A stretch of 64,000 bases of DNA, from NCBI RefSeq assembly GCF_013266755.1, contig NZ_JABRWJ010000004.1, positions 1 to 64,000 on the forward strand, read 5' to 3'. Made by a program: the position numbers and the translations under genes. Position 1 is the first letter of the stretch, and each line of letters begins with the position of its first letter. The notes beneath the pieces are model-generated. The model worked only from the letters and a program-made list of their open reading frames with translations. It made no database searches and was not told the origin of the DNA. This stretch comes from Pseudaquabacterium terrae (GTDB lineage: Bacteria; Pseudomonadota; Gammaproteobacteria; Burkholderiales; Burkholderiaceae_C). Below, piece after piece: positions 7,787 through 19,847 of this stretch.

Positions 7787-8587
7787 CTAGCGGATGGCGG
7801 CCTTCGCCAGGCCCGCGCGGCACTCGATGCTGCCGACCAGCCGCTGGTACTGGCCCGAGCTGCGCAATTGCGCCAGTCCGCGGTTGAAGCGCTGCATCCG
7901 CGCCGCGCTGTCGGGCAGGCGCTTCGACAGCATCAGGTGCGTGGTGAAGACCTCGGTGATCAGCTTCGGGTTGGCGGCGATGCGCGGCCAGTCCTCGGGC
8001 TTGAAGTGCTGCTCGAGCAGGTAGCAGGCGACGTTGCGGTCCAGCGGCACGACGTCGACGCGGCCGGCCACCAGCATGCGCAGCAGCGACAGGTCGTCGG
8101 GCACCCAGTCGACGCGCAGCGCGCCGCTGGCGGCCAGCGCATGGAATTCCGGCGTGTAGGTGTAGGTGCGCACGCCGCCGATGCGCAAGGGTGCCAGCGC
8201 ATCGAGCCGCTGCCAGTCCAGCGCCACCCCGGCGCGGTGCAGCAGCACCCATTGTTCGGTCAATACGTTGTCCGACAGCAGGAAGTCCTGTTCGCGGTCC
8301 GGGCGCCGGCCCCAGTGCGCCGTGCCGTGGTAGCGGCCGGTGCGCGCTTCTTCCTGTGCACGGCCCCAGGGCAGGAAGGTGTACGCGACCTCGACGCCCA
8401 CGCGCTCGAAGGCCGCCCGGATGACCGCCAGCGCGATGCCCTGGTCGGGCCGGCTGGCGGTGGCATAGGGCGGCAACTCGCCGGTGGCGATGCGCAGGCG
8501 CTCGGCCGCGGCGGGCAGCGCCACGACCTGCCATACCGCGGCCGCTGCCACGAGGACTTGTCGCAGAAGCCGGTGGGGGCCACGCAT
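7787..8587 (-). CDS. Periplasmic solute-binding protein, family 3, orphan
   Basis: The protein has 266 residues and a cleavable signal peptide ending near LPAAAE (about residue 28), followed by LRIATGELPPYA, the usual opening strand of family 3 (amino-acid type) binding proteins. A lobe-two pattern follows (LRMLVAGRVDVVPLDRNVA). No permease or ATPase gene is adjacent, so it may feed a distant transporter or act as a sensor. ATG 8587 is chosen because it places the signal peptide at the N-terminus; longer frames add an implausible leader. It ends 12 bases from the convergent ypfH. Confidence 0.8.
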   Translation of the reverse strand: MRGPHRLLRQVLVAAAAVWQVVALPAAAERLRIATGELPPYATASRPDQGIALAVIRAAFERVGVEVAYTFLPWGRAQEEARTGRYHGTAHWGRRPDREQDFLLSDNVLTEQWVLLHRAGVALDWQRLDALAPLRIGGVRTYTYTPEFHALAASGALRVDWVPDDLSLLRMLVAGRVDVVPLDRNVACYLLEQHFKPEDWPRIAANPKLITEVFTTHLMLSKRLPDSAARMQRFNRGLAQLRSSGQYQRLVGSIECRAGLAKAAIR

Positions 8588-8630
8588 GGTCTGCCGATCA
8601 TAGGTCGCTGCGTACACTTCAGAAATGATC

Positions 8631-8692
8631 AGCCCCCAACTCACTTCGTTCGCGGCCCCCAAGGGGCGCTCAGTGCCCTACGGGCGGCCGGG
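8631..8692. repeat. Dispersed palindromic (REP-like) intergenic repeat, candidate
   Basis: The segment contains CCCCCAACTCACTTCGTTCG and then CCCCCAAGGGGCGCTCAG, with a CCCC-AA-GGGG palindrome. Related CCCCAAGGGCG elements lie at 9545 and 41727, and a CCCCCCAAGGGGG core lies inside the gene at 43973. It separates the divergent binding-protein and yaaA genes. The class of dispersed repeat is inferred. Confidence 0.45.
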
Positions 8693-8701
8693 CGAGCACT
8701 G

Positions 8702-9511
8702 ATGCTGTTTCTGATCTCGCCGGCGAAGACGCTGGACTATCACACGCCCGTCGCGCCGCGCCTGGCGAAGGCGGCCACCGAGCCGCTCTACACCGGCCGC
8801 GCGGCCGAGCTGATCCGCCGCCTGAAGCCGCTGAAGACGGCCCAGGTCGCCGCGCTGATGGACTTGTCCGACGAGCTCGCCGCGCTGAATGTCGGACGCT
8901 ATGCCGTCTGGTCGCCGACGGCCGACGAGCACAACAGCCGCCCGGCCGCCTGGGCCTTCGATGGCGATGTCTACGACGGGCTGCAGGCGAAGACGCTGCG
9001 ACCGTCGGACTGGACCTGGGCGCAGGACCACCTGGTGATCCTGTCGGGCCTGTACGGCGTGCTGCGGCCGCTCGACCGCCTGCAGCCCTACCGCCTCGAG
9101 ATGGGCACGCGGCTGCCGACGTCGCGCGGCAAGGACCTGTACGAGTACTGGGGCGACGCCATCGCCGAGCATCTGAACCAGCGCCTGGCGACGGCCGGGG
9201 CCCAGGGCGGCAGCGCGGCGGCGCGCGCGCCGGTGGTCGTCAACCTCGCGTCGCAGGAATACTTCCGTGCCGCCGGCCGGCCGGCGCTGAAGGCGCGGGT
9301 CGTCGAGTGCGTGTTCGAGGACTGGAAGGACGGCCGCTACAAGATCATCAGCTTCTTCGCCAAGCGCGCCCGCGGGCTGATGGCGCGCTGGTGCATCCAG
9401 GAGCGGGTGGCCAGCGTGGCGAAGCTGCGGCGCTTCGAAGACCAGGGTTATGCGCTCGCCGACGACGCATCGAGCGCCGACCGGCTGGTGTTTCGACGGC
9501 GACTGGATTGA
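8702..9511 (+). CDS. yaaA: Peroxide stress protein YaaA (UPF0246)
   Basis: YaaA limits free iron and DNA damage under hydrogen peroxide stress and has a DNA-binding fold. The 269-residue length fits the family, and the N-terminal MLFLISPAKTLDY is diagnostic, as are LSGLYGVLRPLDRLQPYRLE and the VVNLASQEYF block. The ATG at 8702 is the only start that yields the conserved N-terminus. The gene follows a REP-like repeat and precedes another. The stop at 9511 is followed by 91 bases before the next gene. Confidence 0.95.
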   Translation: MLFLISPAKTLDYHTPVAPRLAKAATEPLYTGRAAELIRRLKPLKTAQVAALMDLSDELAALNVGRYAVWSPTADEHNSRPAAWAFDGDVYDGLQAKTLRPSDWTWAQDHLVILSGLYGVLRPLDRLQPYRLEMGTRLPTSRGKDLYEYWGDAIAEHLNQRLATAGAQGGSAAARAPVVVNLASQEYFRAAGRPALKARVVECVFEDWKDGRYKIISFFAKRARGLMARWCIQERVASVAKLRRFEDQGYALADDASSADRLVFRRRLD

Positions 9512-9544
9512 TCACGATTCATTGCGCGAGAATTCCGCAATCAG

Positions 9545-9595
9545 GAGCCCGCCGGGCCGCCCCAAGGGCGAATACCGGAGGGTGCAGCCCGAAGG
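9545..9595. repeat. Dispersed repeat copy A1
   Basis: The segment opens with GAGCCCGCCGGGCCGCCCC and ends with a GCCCGAAGG block. The same order of blocks recurs at 41727-41785 with small differences. The final GAAGG serves as the ribosome binding site of the gene at 9603. Confidence 0.6.
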
Positions 9596-9602
9596 TTGAC
9601 AA

Positions 9603-10457
9603 GTGAGTACTTCGCAGGCCATCACGCCCGAATTGCGGCAATGGATCATCGAGCAGGCCAAGGCCGGCTGCCAGCCGGAAGCGGTGCTGCAATCGATGCG
9701 CGCGAGCGGCTGGGACGAGGCGGTGGCGGTCGAGGCGCTCGAGCAGACGCTGAGCCAGTTCCTTGCCGATCGGGCCCAGGCCGCCGTGCTGCCGCCACCG
9801 GTCAAGGTGCCCGATGCCGACCTGCAAGGGTCACCGAGCCGCGTCTGGGCGGGGGATCGCGAGGTCGAGATCCTGGTCGCGATGCAGAACCCGCGCGTCG
9901 TGCTGTTCGGTGGGCTGCTGTCGGACGAGGATTGCGACGAGCTGATCGCAGCCGCCGGCCCGCGCATGTCGCGCTCGGAGACCGTCGTCAATGCGACCGG
10001 CGGCAGCGAGGTGCATGACTCGCGCACCAGCCGCGGCATGTTCTTCGGCCGCGGCGAGAACGCCGTCTGCACGCGCGTCGAGCAGCGCATCGCCACGCTG
10101 CTGCGCTGGCCGGTGATCAATGGCGAGGGCCTGCAGGTGCTGCATTACGCGCCGGGGGCCGAGTACAAGCCGCACTACGACTATTTCGACCCGGCGCAGC
10201 CCGGCATGGCCACCGTGCTCAAGCGCGGCGGCCAGCGCGTAGGCACCCTGGTGATGTACCTGAACTCGCCGACCAAGGGCGGCGCGACGGTCTTTCCCGA
10301 TGTCGGCCTGGAGGTCGCGCCGATCAAGGGCAACGGCGTCTTCTTCAGTTACGACCGCGCCCACCCGGTGACCAAGACGCTGCATGGCGGCGCCCCGGTC
10401 GTCGAGGGCGAGAAGTGGGTCGCGACGAAGTGGCTCAGGGAAGGCGAGTTCATCTAG
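9603..10457 (+). CDS. Prolyl 4-hydroxylase-like 2-oxoglutarate/Fe(II) oxygenase
   Basis: It probably hydroxylates a protein or peptide side chain, using 2-oxoglutarate, iron and oxygen. In the 284 residues, the double-stranded beta-helix carries the iron ligands H191 and D193 (YKPHYDYFD) and H261, with K271 binding 2-oxoglutarate. Residues 5-55 form a helical segment resembling a UBA-like or peptide-binding head. The GTG start has GAAGG eight bases upstream, inside a dispersed repeat. Bacterial P4H homologues of this size are known, but substrates are mostly unknown. It converges on rhlE with 18 bases between. Confidence 0.88.
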   Translation: MSTSQAITPELRQWIIEQAKAGCQPEAVLQSMRASGWDEAVAVEALEQTLSQFLADRAQAAVLPPPVKVPDADLQGSPSRVWAGDREVEILVAMQNPRVVLFGGLLSDEDCDELIAAAGPRMSRSETVVNATGGSEVHDSRTSRGMFFGRGENAVCTRVEQRIATLLRWPVINGEGLQVLHYAPGAEYKPHYDYFDPAQPGMATVLKRGGQRVGTLVMYLNSPTKGGATVFPDVGLEVAPIKGNGVFFSYDRAHPVTKTLHGGAPVVEGEKWVATKWLREGEFI

Positions 10458-10475
10458 AACTCGCCTTGGCGCAGA

Positions 10476-12032
<1,557 letters not shown>

Positions 12033-12144
12033 TCGGAGTGTGGCCCCGGGGTGGTGGGGCAAACTGCATCGGCCTGCTGCTGCCGGTCTTGCACGGCGGC
12101 ACCAGTCGGGTAGGCCCAAGGGGGTGAGCGGGGTCGGAAACGAC

Positions 12145-12174
12145 TGCGGCAGCGTGACTGGTGGCGCTGCCGCA
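12145..12174. repeat. Perfect 10-bp inverted repeat between rhlE and the GGDEF/EAL gene
   Basis: TGCGGCAGCG (12145-12154) faces CGCTGCCGCA (12165-12174) across a 10-base loop. It is 113 bases upstream of rhlE and 66 bases upstream of the rightward gene. No T-run follows on either strand, so a terminator is unlikely. It could be an operator or a leader hairpin. Confidence 0.5.
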
Positions 12175-12239
12175 AGTGGGCATTGTACCGGTCGCTCCCA
12201 TCAAGTCGCCCCTGCAGCGGGCCGATAACCGTGCGAACC

Positions 12240-14651
12240 ATGCCCGCAACTTCGCTGTTCGGTGCGCTGGCCCTGGCCTGGCGGCGCGAATTCAATGTCT
12301 ACACGGCCTGTGACCGTGACTCGGCGGAGCTGCGCGCGCGCCATCTGAACAGCGTCACCCGGCTGACGCCGCTGATGGTGCTGGCCAACGTCGGCAACGC
12401 GGCGATCGTCGCGCTGGCCTTCGACGGCGTGCCGCTGCTGCATCGCATGGTGTGGCTGTCCGTCCTGCTGGCGCTGTGCGGCATCGGCCTGCGCGCCTGG
12501 TGGCGCCGCCGCGACAAGGCGGCGACCAGCGTCTCGCCGCGGGCGGCCCGGCACGCGACGATCGGCGCCGCGTTGCTCGGCATCGTCTGGGGCGGCATCG
12601 CGGTGGCCTGGTTCCCGGGCGCCTCGCCGCCGCAGCAGCTGCTGCTGACCGGCCTGATCCTGGGCACGATGTGCGGCGGCGCGTTCGCGCTGGCGCCGCT
12701 GCCGATGGCCGCGCTGGCGCAACTCGGCACGCTGAGCCTCGGCTCGTCGATCGCGCTGCTGCGCGACCACGGCCCGGCCACGCTGTACCTGATGCTGCTG
12801 CTGCTGCTGTACGTCGCGGTGCTGGCGATCAGCGTGCTGGCCACCGCCCGCGTCTTCACCGCCCGGCTGCGCTCGGAACGCGAGGCGTCGCGCCAGGGTC
12901 ACCTGATCGGCCTGCTGCTGCGCGACTTCGAGGAACATTCGGCCGACGTGCTGTGGGAATGCGGCGCCGGCGGGCTGCTGACGCACGTCTCGCCGCGCCT
13001 GTCCGCGGCGCTCGGCAGCAGTGCCGCCGAGCTGCAGGGCGGCACCTTGCTCGATGCGCTGGCCAGCCGCCGCGCGACCAACGAAGCCGACAGCCACCTC
13101 GCTGCGCTGCGCACCTCGCTGAACCTCGGCCAGGCCTTTCGCGATCTGGTCGTGCCGGTGCAGACGGCGAGCAACGGGCTGCGCTGGTGGTCGTTCTCGG
13201 CCAAGCCGCTGGTCGACGAGCTTGGACACCACGCCGGCTGGCGCGGCGTGATCTCCGATGTCACGCAGGCACGCGAAACGCATCGGCGCCTGGCCTACCT
13301 GGCGCATTTCGACTCACTGACCGGCCTGGCCAATCGCCTCGAGCTGCGCGAGCAGCTGGCGCGCGCCATGGAGGTCTCGGCGGCGCCCGATGCGCCGCCG
13401 CTGCGCACCGCGCTGATGTGCCTGGACGTCGACCACTTCAAGTCGATCAACGACACGCTCGGCCATGCCGCGGGCGACGCGGTGCTGGCCGAGGTCGGGC
13501 GCCGGCTGCAGTCCTGCCTGCGCCAGGCCGACCTGGCCGCGCGCCTGGGCGGCGATGAATTCGCGCTGGTGATCACCGACGTGCGCTCCGACGACGAGGT
13601 GGCCGCGCTCGCGCGCCGCCTGGTGCAGGTGCTGTGCCAGCCCTGCGAGGTGGCCGGGCGCCAGGTGGCGCTGGGCACCAGCATCGGCGTGGCGATCGCG
13701 CCCGACCATGGCCGCACGCTCGACGAGCTGATGGGCAACGCCGACCTGGCCTTGTACGCGGCGAAAGAGGCCGGCCGCGCCCGTTTCGAAATCTTCGTGC
13801 CGCGGCTGGGCGACCGCCGGCGCCGCCGCGTGGCGATCGAGCAGGCGCTGCGCGGTGCGCTCTCGCGCAGCGAGATGCACCTGCACTGGCAGCCGCGCGT
13901 CGACGTGTCGCGCTGGGAAGTGGTTGGCGCCGAGGTGCTGCTGCGCTGGCAGCATCCGGAGCTCGGCCGCATCAACCCGGACGAATTCATCGGCATCGCC
14001 GAGGACGCGGGGCTGATTGCCGAGATCGGGCTGTGGGTGCTGCAGCGCGCCTGCGCGCACGCGGTGCAGATGCCGCCGCACCTGCTGGTCTCGGTCAATG
14101 TCTCGCCGGCGCAGCTGCAGCGCGAGGACTTCGCGGCGCTGGCGCTGCGGGCGATCGAGCGCTCCGGGCTGCCGCCGCAGCGCCTGGAGCTCGAGGTCAC
14201 CGAATCGCTGTTCATGGACGAGACCTCGGCGCAGGCGCTGGCCAACCTGCACGCGCTGCGCAACGTCGGCGTGCGCATCGCGCTGGACGACTTCGGCACC
14301 GGCTATTCGTCGCTGGCCTACCTGCGCCGCTTCCCGTTCGACACGCTGAAGATCGACCGCGCCTTCGTGCGCGAGCTGATGACGCGGCACGACGCGCGGG
14401 CGATCGTGCGCACGATCCTCGAGCTGGCCAAGACGCTGGGCATGGAGACGATCGCCGAGGGCGTCGAGGAGCCGGCGCAGCTGGATGTCCTGCGCGAGGC
14501 CGGCTGCGGCTCGATCCAGGGCTTCATGGTCGCGCGGCCGATGCCGCGCGGCGATTTCCTGCGCCTGATGAAGAACTGGACGACGCCCGGGACGGCCTAC
14601 ATGGGCCTGGATCTCGACATCGACAGCGAACGCAGCCGCGACGCGGCCTGA
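12240..14651 (+). CDS. Membrane GGDEF/EAL cyclic-di-GMP protein
   Basis: The 803-residue protein has an N-terminal membrane region (about 35-220, five or six helices), a PAS-like segment (about 230-365), a GGDEF domain with intact GGDEF (437-441), and an EAL domain. The I-site RQAD (428-431) lies five residues before GGDEF, so product inhibition of cyclic-di-GMP synthesis is expected. The EAL motif reads EVL (565-567), a tolerated variant, and DDFGTGYSS and KIDRAFV are intact, so phosphodiesterase activity is plausible. Both activities therefore remain possible. ATG 12240 is preferred over an upstream ATG at 12183 that gives a polar leader. Confidence 0.9.
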   Translation: MPATSLFGALALAWRREFNVYTACDRDSAELRARHLNSVTRLTPLMVLANVGNAAIVALAFDGVPLLHRMVWLSVLLALCGIGLRAWWRRRDKAATSVSPRAARHATIGAALLGIVWGGIAVAWFPGASPPQQLLLTGLILGTMCGGAFALAPLPMAALAQLGTLSLGSSIALLRDHGPATLYLMLLLLLYVAVLAISVLATARVFTARLRSEREASRQGHLIGLLLRDFEEHSADVLWECGAGGLLTHVSPRLSAALGSSAAELQGGTLLDALASRRATNEADSHLAALRTSLNLGQAFRDLVVPVQTASNGLRWWSFSAKPLVDELGHHAGWRGVISDVTQARETHRRLAYLAHFDSLTGLANRLELREQLARAMEVSAAPDAPPLRTALMCLDVDHFKSINDTLGHAAGDAVLAEVGRRLQSCLRQADLAARLGGDEFALVITDVRSDDEVAALARRLVQVLCQPCEVAGRQVALGTSIGVAIAPDHGRTLDELMGNADLALYAAKEAGRARFEIFVPRLGDRRRRRVAIEQALRGALSRSEMHLHWQPRVDVSRWEVVGAEVLLRWQHPELGRINPDEFIGIAEDAGLIAEIGLWVLQRACAHAVQMPPHLLVSVNVSPAQLQREDFAALALRAIERSGLPPQRLELEVTESLFMDETSAQALANLHALRNVGVRIALDDFGTGYSSLAYLRRFPFDTLKIDRAFVRELMTRHDARAIVRTILELAKTLGMETIAEGVEEPAQLDVLREAGCGSIQGFMVARPMPRGDFLRLMKNWTTPGTAYMGLDLDIDSERSRDAA

Positions 14652-14728
14652 GCCGTCATCGGCGCGGCCGTTGAACGCGGCGACAATACGCGTTTCGCCT
14701 TTCGCTTCCTCGCGACCTCACACACGCC

Positions 14729-16393
<1,665 letters not shown>

Positions 16394-16514
16394 GCGGCAT
16401 TGAAAGAGACGTGACCGGCGGTTGCGCAGGTCACGCCGAGTCACAAACAGCGCTGTCGCACCGGCAACCGCCCCGCGACACTGCCGCGGCGGAGAAGCCG
16501 CGAGCGAGGCGTTG

Positions 16515-18287
16515 ATGGGACACAACAAGGGACGGCGCGTGCCGAGGCACGCGCTGGTGGCGGTGTTGACCGCCGCATTGCTGGCCGCTTGCGGCGGCGG
16601 AACGTCGGACGAGGGCGCGCCGGCCGCAGCCGCAGCCGCTGACGACGGCGATCAACGGCGCAGCGCGCTGGCGGTCGCCGACCCTAAGGCCACCGAGCTC
16701 GATGCGGTGCGGCTGGCCAACCAGGCCAGCTTCGGCCCGACGCAGACGATGCTCGCCGACATCCGCACCAAAGGCACCGCGGTCTGGGTGCGCGACCAGC
16801 TGCTGCAGAACAGCTCGCGCTACGCGCTCGGCGGCGGCGACGCGGTGCACAAGAATGTCGGCGGCACCTTCTTTTGCGACACCGCGGCGCAGTCCGGCAA
16901 CCCGAACTGCTGGCGCGACTGGTTCTCCGCGCAACCGCTCGTGTGGGACTTCTACCGCAACGCGACGACCAAGCCCGACCAGCTGCGCCAGCGCGTCGCC
17001 TTCGCGCTGCAGCAGATCGCGGTGGTCAGCGAGCTCGAGGTCAGCGGCACCTACGGCCTGCGCAACTACCACAACGCGCTGCTGGCCAACGCCTTCGGCA
17101 ATTACCGCGACGTGCTGAAGAAGGTGATCCTGTCGCCGGTGATGGGCGACTACCTCGACCAGGTCAACAACGACAAGACGGCACCCAACGAGAACTTCGC
17201 GCGCGAGCTGCTGCAGCTGTTCTCGCTCGGCCCCTGCCTGCTGCAGCGCAACGGGCAGCTCAGCGGCGGCAGCTGCATGCCGACCTACGACAACCAGAAG
17301 GTGCGCGAGTACGCCTTCGCGCTGACCGGCTGGACCTATCCCGCCGGCGGCAGCACCGCCTGGGGCTGCTGGCCGCAGGGCGCCAACTGCACCTACTACG
17401 GCGGCGACATGGTCGCCGCGCCGCTGCTGCGCAACACCGCTGCGCGGCAGCTGCTGTCGGGCGGCACGGTGCCCGCGGGCGCCACCGCGCCGCAGGCGCT
17501 CGAGGCGGTGCTCGACAGCCTGATCAACCATCCGAACATCGCGCCCTTCGTCGGCCAGCGGCTGATCCAGCATCTGGTGATGAGCAACCCGTCGCCGGGC
17601 TATGTCGACCGCGTCGCGCAGGCCTTCATCGCCGGGCGCTTCGTCTCGACCGGGATCACCTTCGGCACCGGGCGCCGCGGCGACCTGGCGGCCACGGTCG
17701 CCGCGGTGCTGCTCGATGCCGAGGCGCGCGACGAAGCCGTCGCCGCGCGCCGCGGCGGGGCGCTGCGGCCGCCGGCGCTGCTGTTCACCGGCGTGCTGCG
17801 TGCGCTCGGCGGCAAGACCGACGGCGAGCCCTTCGGCTGGTGGTGGGGCGAGGTGCTGCGCCAGCACCTGTTCCGCCCGCCGTCGGTGTTCAACTTCTAT
17901 CCGCCGAACTATCCGGTCGCCGGCACCGCGCTGGTCGGCCCCGAATACGGCATCCACAATGCCAACGCCGCATTGGAGCGGCTGAATTACCTGACCTACC
18001 TGCTCGAGTGGGGCGGCTCGGCGCCGGTTGCCAGCGTCCCCGGCGCCACCGGCACCTCGGTGAGCCTGAACAGCTGGACCGCGCAGGCCGACAATCCGGC
18101 GACGCTGGTCGACAGCCTGTCGCTGCGCGCGCTCGGCCGCCCGCTGGCCGCGGGGCCGCGCACGCAGGTGATCAACGCCGTCTCGTGGTGGACCGCGCAG
18201 ACCGGCGGCGCGACCTGGCGCACGCAGCGCGTGCGCGCCGCGGCCTGGCTCGTCTTCGCCTCCCCCGACTACCAGGTGCAACGCTGA
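16515..18287 (+). CDS. DUF1800 exported lipoprotein
   Basis: The protein has 590 residues. A lipoprotein signal ends at LLAAC (Cys near residue 25, followed by GGG), so export and lipid anchoring are expected. The remainder matches DUF1800 by eye, with paired blocks LANQASFGPTQ, FARELLQLFSLG and a FRPPSVFNFYPPNY segment. DUF1800 genes are usually followed by a DUF1501 gene, as here. Their biochemical role is unknown, although associations with surface or polymer-related functions have been suggested. The stop and the next start overlap as TGATG, indicating translational coupling. Confidence 0.88.
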   Translation: MGHNKGRRVPRHALVAVLTAALLAACGGGTSDEGAPAAAAAADDGDQRRSALAVADPKATELDAVRLANQASFGPTQTMLADIRTKGTAVWVRDQLLQNSSRYALGGGDAVHKNVGGTFFCDTAAQSGNPNCWRDWFSAQPLVWDFYRNATTKPDQLRQRVAFALQQIAVVSELEVSGTYGLRNYHNALLANAFGNYRDVLKKVILSPVMGDYLDQVNNDKTAPNENFARELLQLFSLGPCLLQRNGQLSGGSCMPTYDNQKVREYAFALTGWTYPAGGSTAWGCWPQGANCTYYGGDMVAAPLLRNTAARQLLSGGTVPAGATAPQALEAVLDSLINHPNIAPFVGQRLIQHLVMSNPSPGYVDRVAQAFIAGRFVSTGITFGTGRRGDLAATVAAVLLDAEARDEAVAARRGGALRPPALLFTGVLRALGGKTDGEPFGWWWGEVLRQHLFRPPSVFNFYPPNYPVAGTALVGPEYGIHNANAALERLNYLTYLLEWGGSAPVASVPGATGTSVSLNSWTAQADNPATLVDSLSLRALGRPLAAGPRTQVINAVSWWTAQTGGATWRTQRVRAAAWLVFASPDYQVQR

Positions 18288-19702
18288 TGAAACCCACTCC
18301 TTTCACGCGCCGTGACTGGTTGAAGTCCGGCGCCGCCCTGCTCGCCGGCGGCACGCTGTTCGGCTCCGGCCTGCGCAACGCGCAGGCGGCCGACTACAAG
18401 GCCCTCGTCTGCATCTTCCTGTACGGCGGCAATGACGGCATGAACATGGTCGTGCCGACCGACGGCGCGCGCTACGGCCAGTACGCCGCGGTGCGCGGCG
18501 GGCTGGCGATTCCGGCCGGGCAGCTGGTGGCCCTGGGCAGCAGCGGCTACGGCCTGCACCCGTCACTCGCTGCGCTGGCGCCGCATTTCAGCCAGGGCAC
18601 GCTGGCGCCGGTGTTCAACGTCGGCCCGCTCTATGCACCGCTGAACAAGGCGCAGTACCGCGCCGAGCCGGAAGGCTCGCCGCTGATCCCCGACAACCTG
18701 TTCTCGCACTCGGACCAGCAGATCCTGTGGGAATGCGGCAGCACCGATGCGCAGAGCCGCACCGGTTGGGGTGGCCGCGCGTCGGCCGCGCTGGCCACCG
18801 CGAACCCGGTGATCTCGGTCGGCGGCAACGGCCATTTCGGCGTCGAGGACCTGCGCGTGCCGCTGGTGCTGCCCGAACCGGGCGCCACCTTCGGCGCCTA
18901 CGGCCTGCGGCCCCAGGACACCTGGACGCCCTATGCGCTGCGCAAGCAGGCGGTCGCCGCGCTCTATGCCCAGGCCCAGCCGGTCGACCTGGCCACGTCC
19001 TTTGCCAGTCAGCAGCTCGGCGCCTTCGCAATGTCCGAGCGTCTGGCCGCGCTGATCGCCTCGGTGCCGGGCGACGCGCAGGCCAACCCGGTGATCGACG
19101 CCGCGTTCGCGCCGCTGATCCAGGGCCAGAGCCTGAAGACGCCGATCGCCGAGCAGCTGTACCAGGTCGCCAAGCTGGTGCTCGGCCGCGCGACGGTGCA
19201 GGGCGACCGGCAGATCTTCTTCGCGCAGATGGGCGGCTTCGACACGCACCGCGACCAGATCGACGGCGGCAACCCGACCGGCGGCGTGCACGCGATCCTG
19301 CTGCGCCAGCTCGGCGATGCGCTGGCGGCCTTCCAGACCGCGATGATGAATCTCGGCCTCGGGCAACAGGTCACCAGCTTCACGCAGGCCGACTTCGGCC
19401 GCACCTTCGCGCCGAACGCCAGCGCCGGCACCGACCATGCCTGGGGCAACCACCAGCTGGTGATCGGCGGCGCCGTGCGCGGCGGCCGCACGCACGGCGT
19501 GTATCCGACGCTGGCGCTCGGCGGGCCCGACGATGTCGGCGTCGACAGCTGGGAGCGGCAGGGCCGCTGGATCCCGACCGCCGGCGTCGACCAGTACGCG
19601 GCGACGCTGCTGCGCTGGTTCGGCGCCACCGAGGCGCAGCTCGACGGCGTGTTGCCGAACCTCGTCAATTTCGGCAGTCAGCGCTCGCTCGGCTTCCTGT
19701 AG
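18287..19702 (+). CDS. DUF1501 protein with Tat-type signal
   Basis: The protein has 471 residues. The N-terminus has RRDWLKSGAALLAGG, a twin-arginine signal, so it is probably exported folded. The body has the DUF1501 hallmarks: FLYGGNDGMNMVVP near the start, NLFSHSDQQ, and MGGFDTHRDQ followed by a TDHAWGNHQLVIGG block. This family is related to the sulfatase/alkaline phosphatase fold, but its activity is not established. It overlaps the DUF1800 gene by one base, and the two are almost certainly one operon. Confidence 0.9.
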   Translation: MKPTPFTRRDWLKSGAALLAGGTLFGSGLRNAQAADYKALVCIFLYGGNDGMNMVVPTDGARYGQYAAVRGGLAIPAGQLVALGSSGYGLHPSLAALAPHFSQGTLAPVFNVGPLYAPLNKAQYRAEPEGSPLIPDNLFSHSDQQILWECGSTDAQSRTGWGGRASAALATANPVISVGGNGHFGVEDLRVPLVLPEPGATFGAYGLRPQDTWTPYALRKQAVAALYAQAQPVDLATSFASQQLGAFAMSERLAALIASVPGDAQANPVIDAAFAPLIQGQSLKTPIAEQLYQVAKLVLGRATVQGDRQIFFAQMGGFDTHRDQIDGGNPTGGVHAILLRQLGDALAAFQTAMMNLGLGQQVTSFTQADFGRTFAPNASAGTDHAWGNHQLVIGGAVRGGRTHGVYPTLALGGPDDVGVDSWERQGRWIPTAGVDQYAATLLRWFGATEAQLDGVLPNLVNFGSQRSLGFL

Positions 19703-19847
19703 CGCCAGGCGGCCCGGCCCGCTGCGTGCGGGCGGCGGGCCTTGAAGGGGAACCTGGACACCGGTTCGGCGGTCCACGGAAGTGTCTGCCCTCGTGCGGC
19801 GGGCCGGCGGCCGGCCGTGCGGGCCCACGCTTGCCCTTCGAACACCC

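Noticed and set aside
12145-12174. Intrinsic terminator
   Set aside because: It lies upstream of both neighbouring genes and has no T-run on either side.
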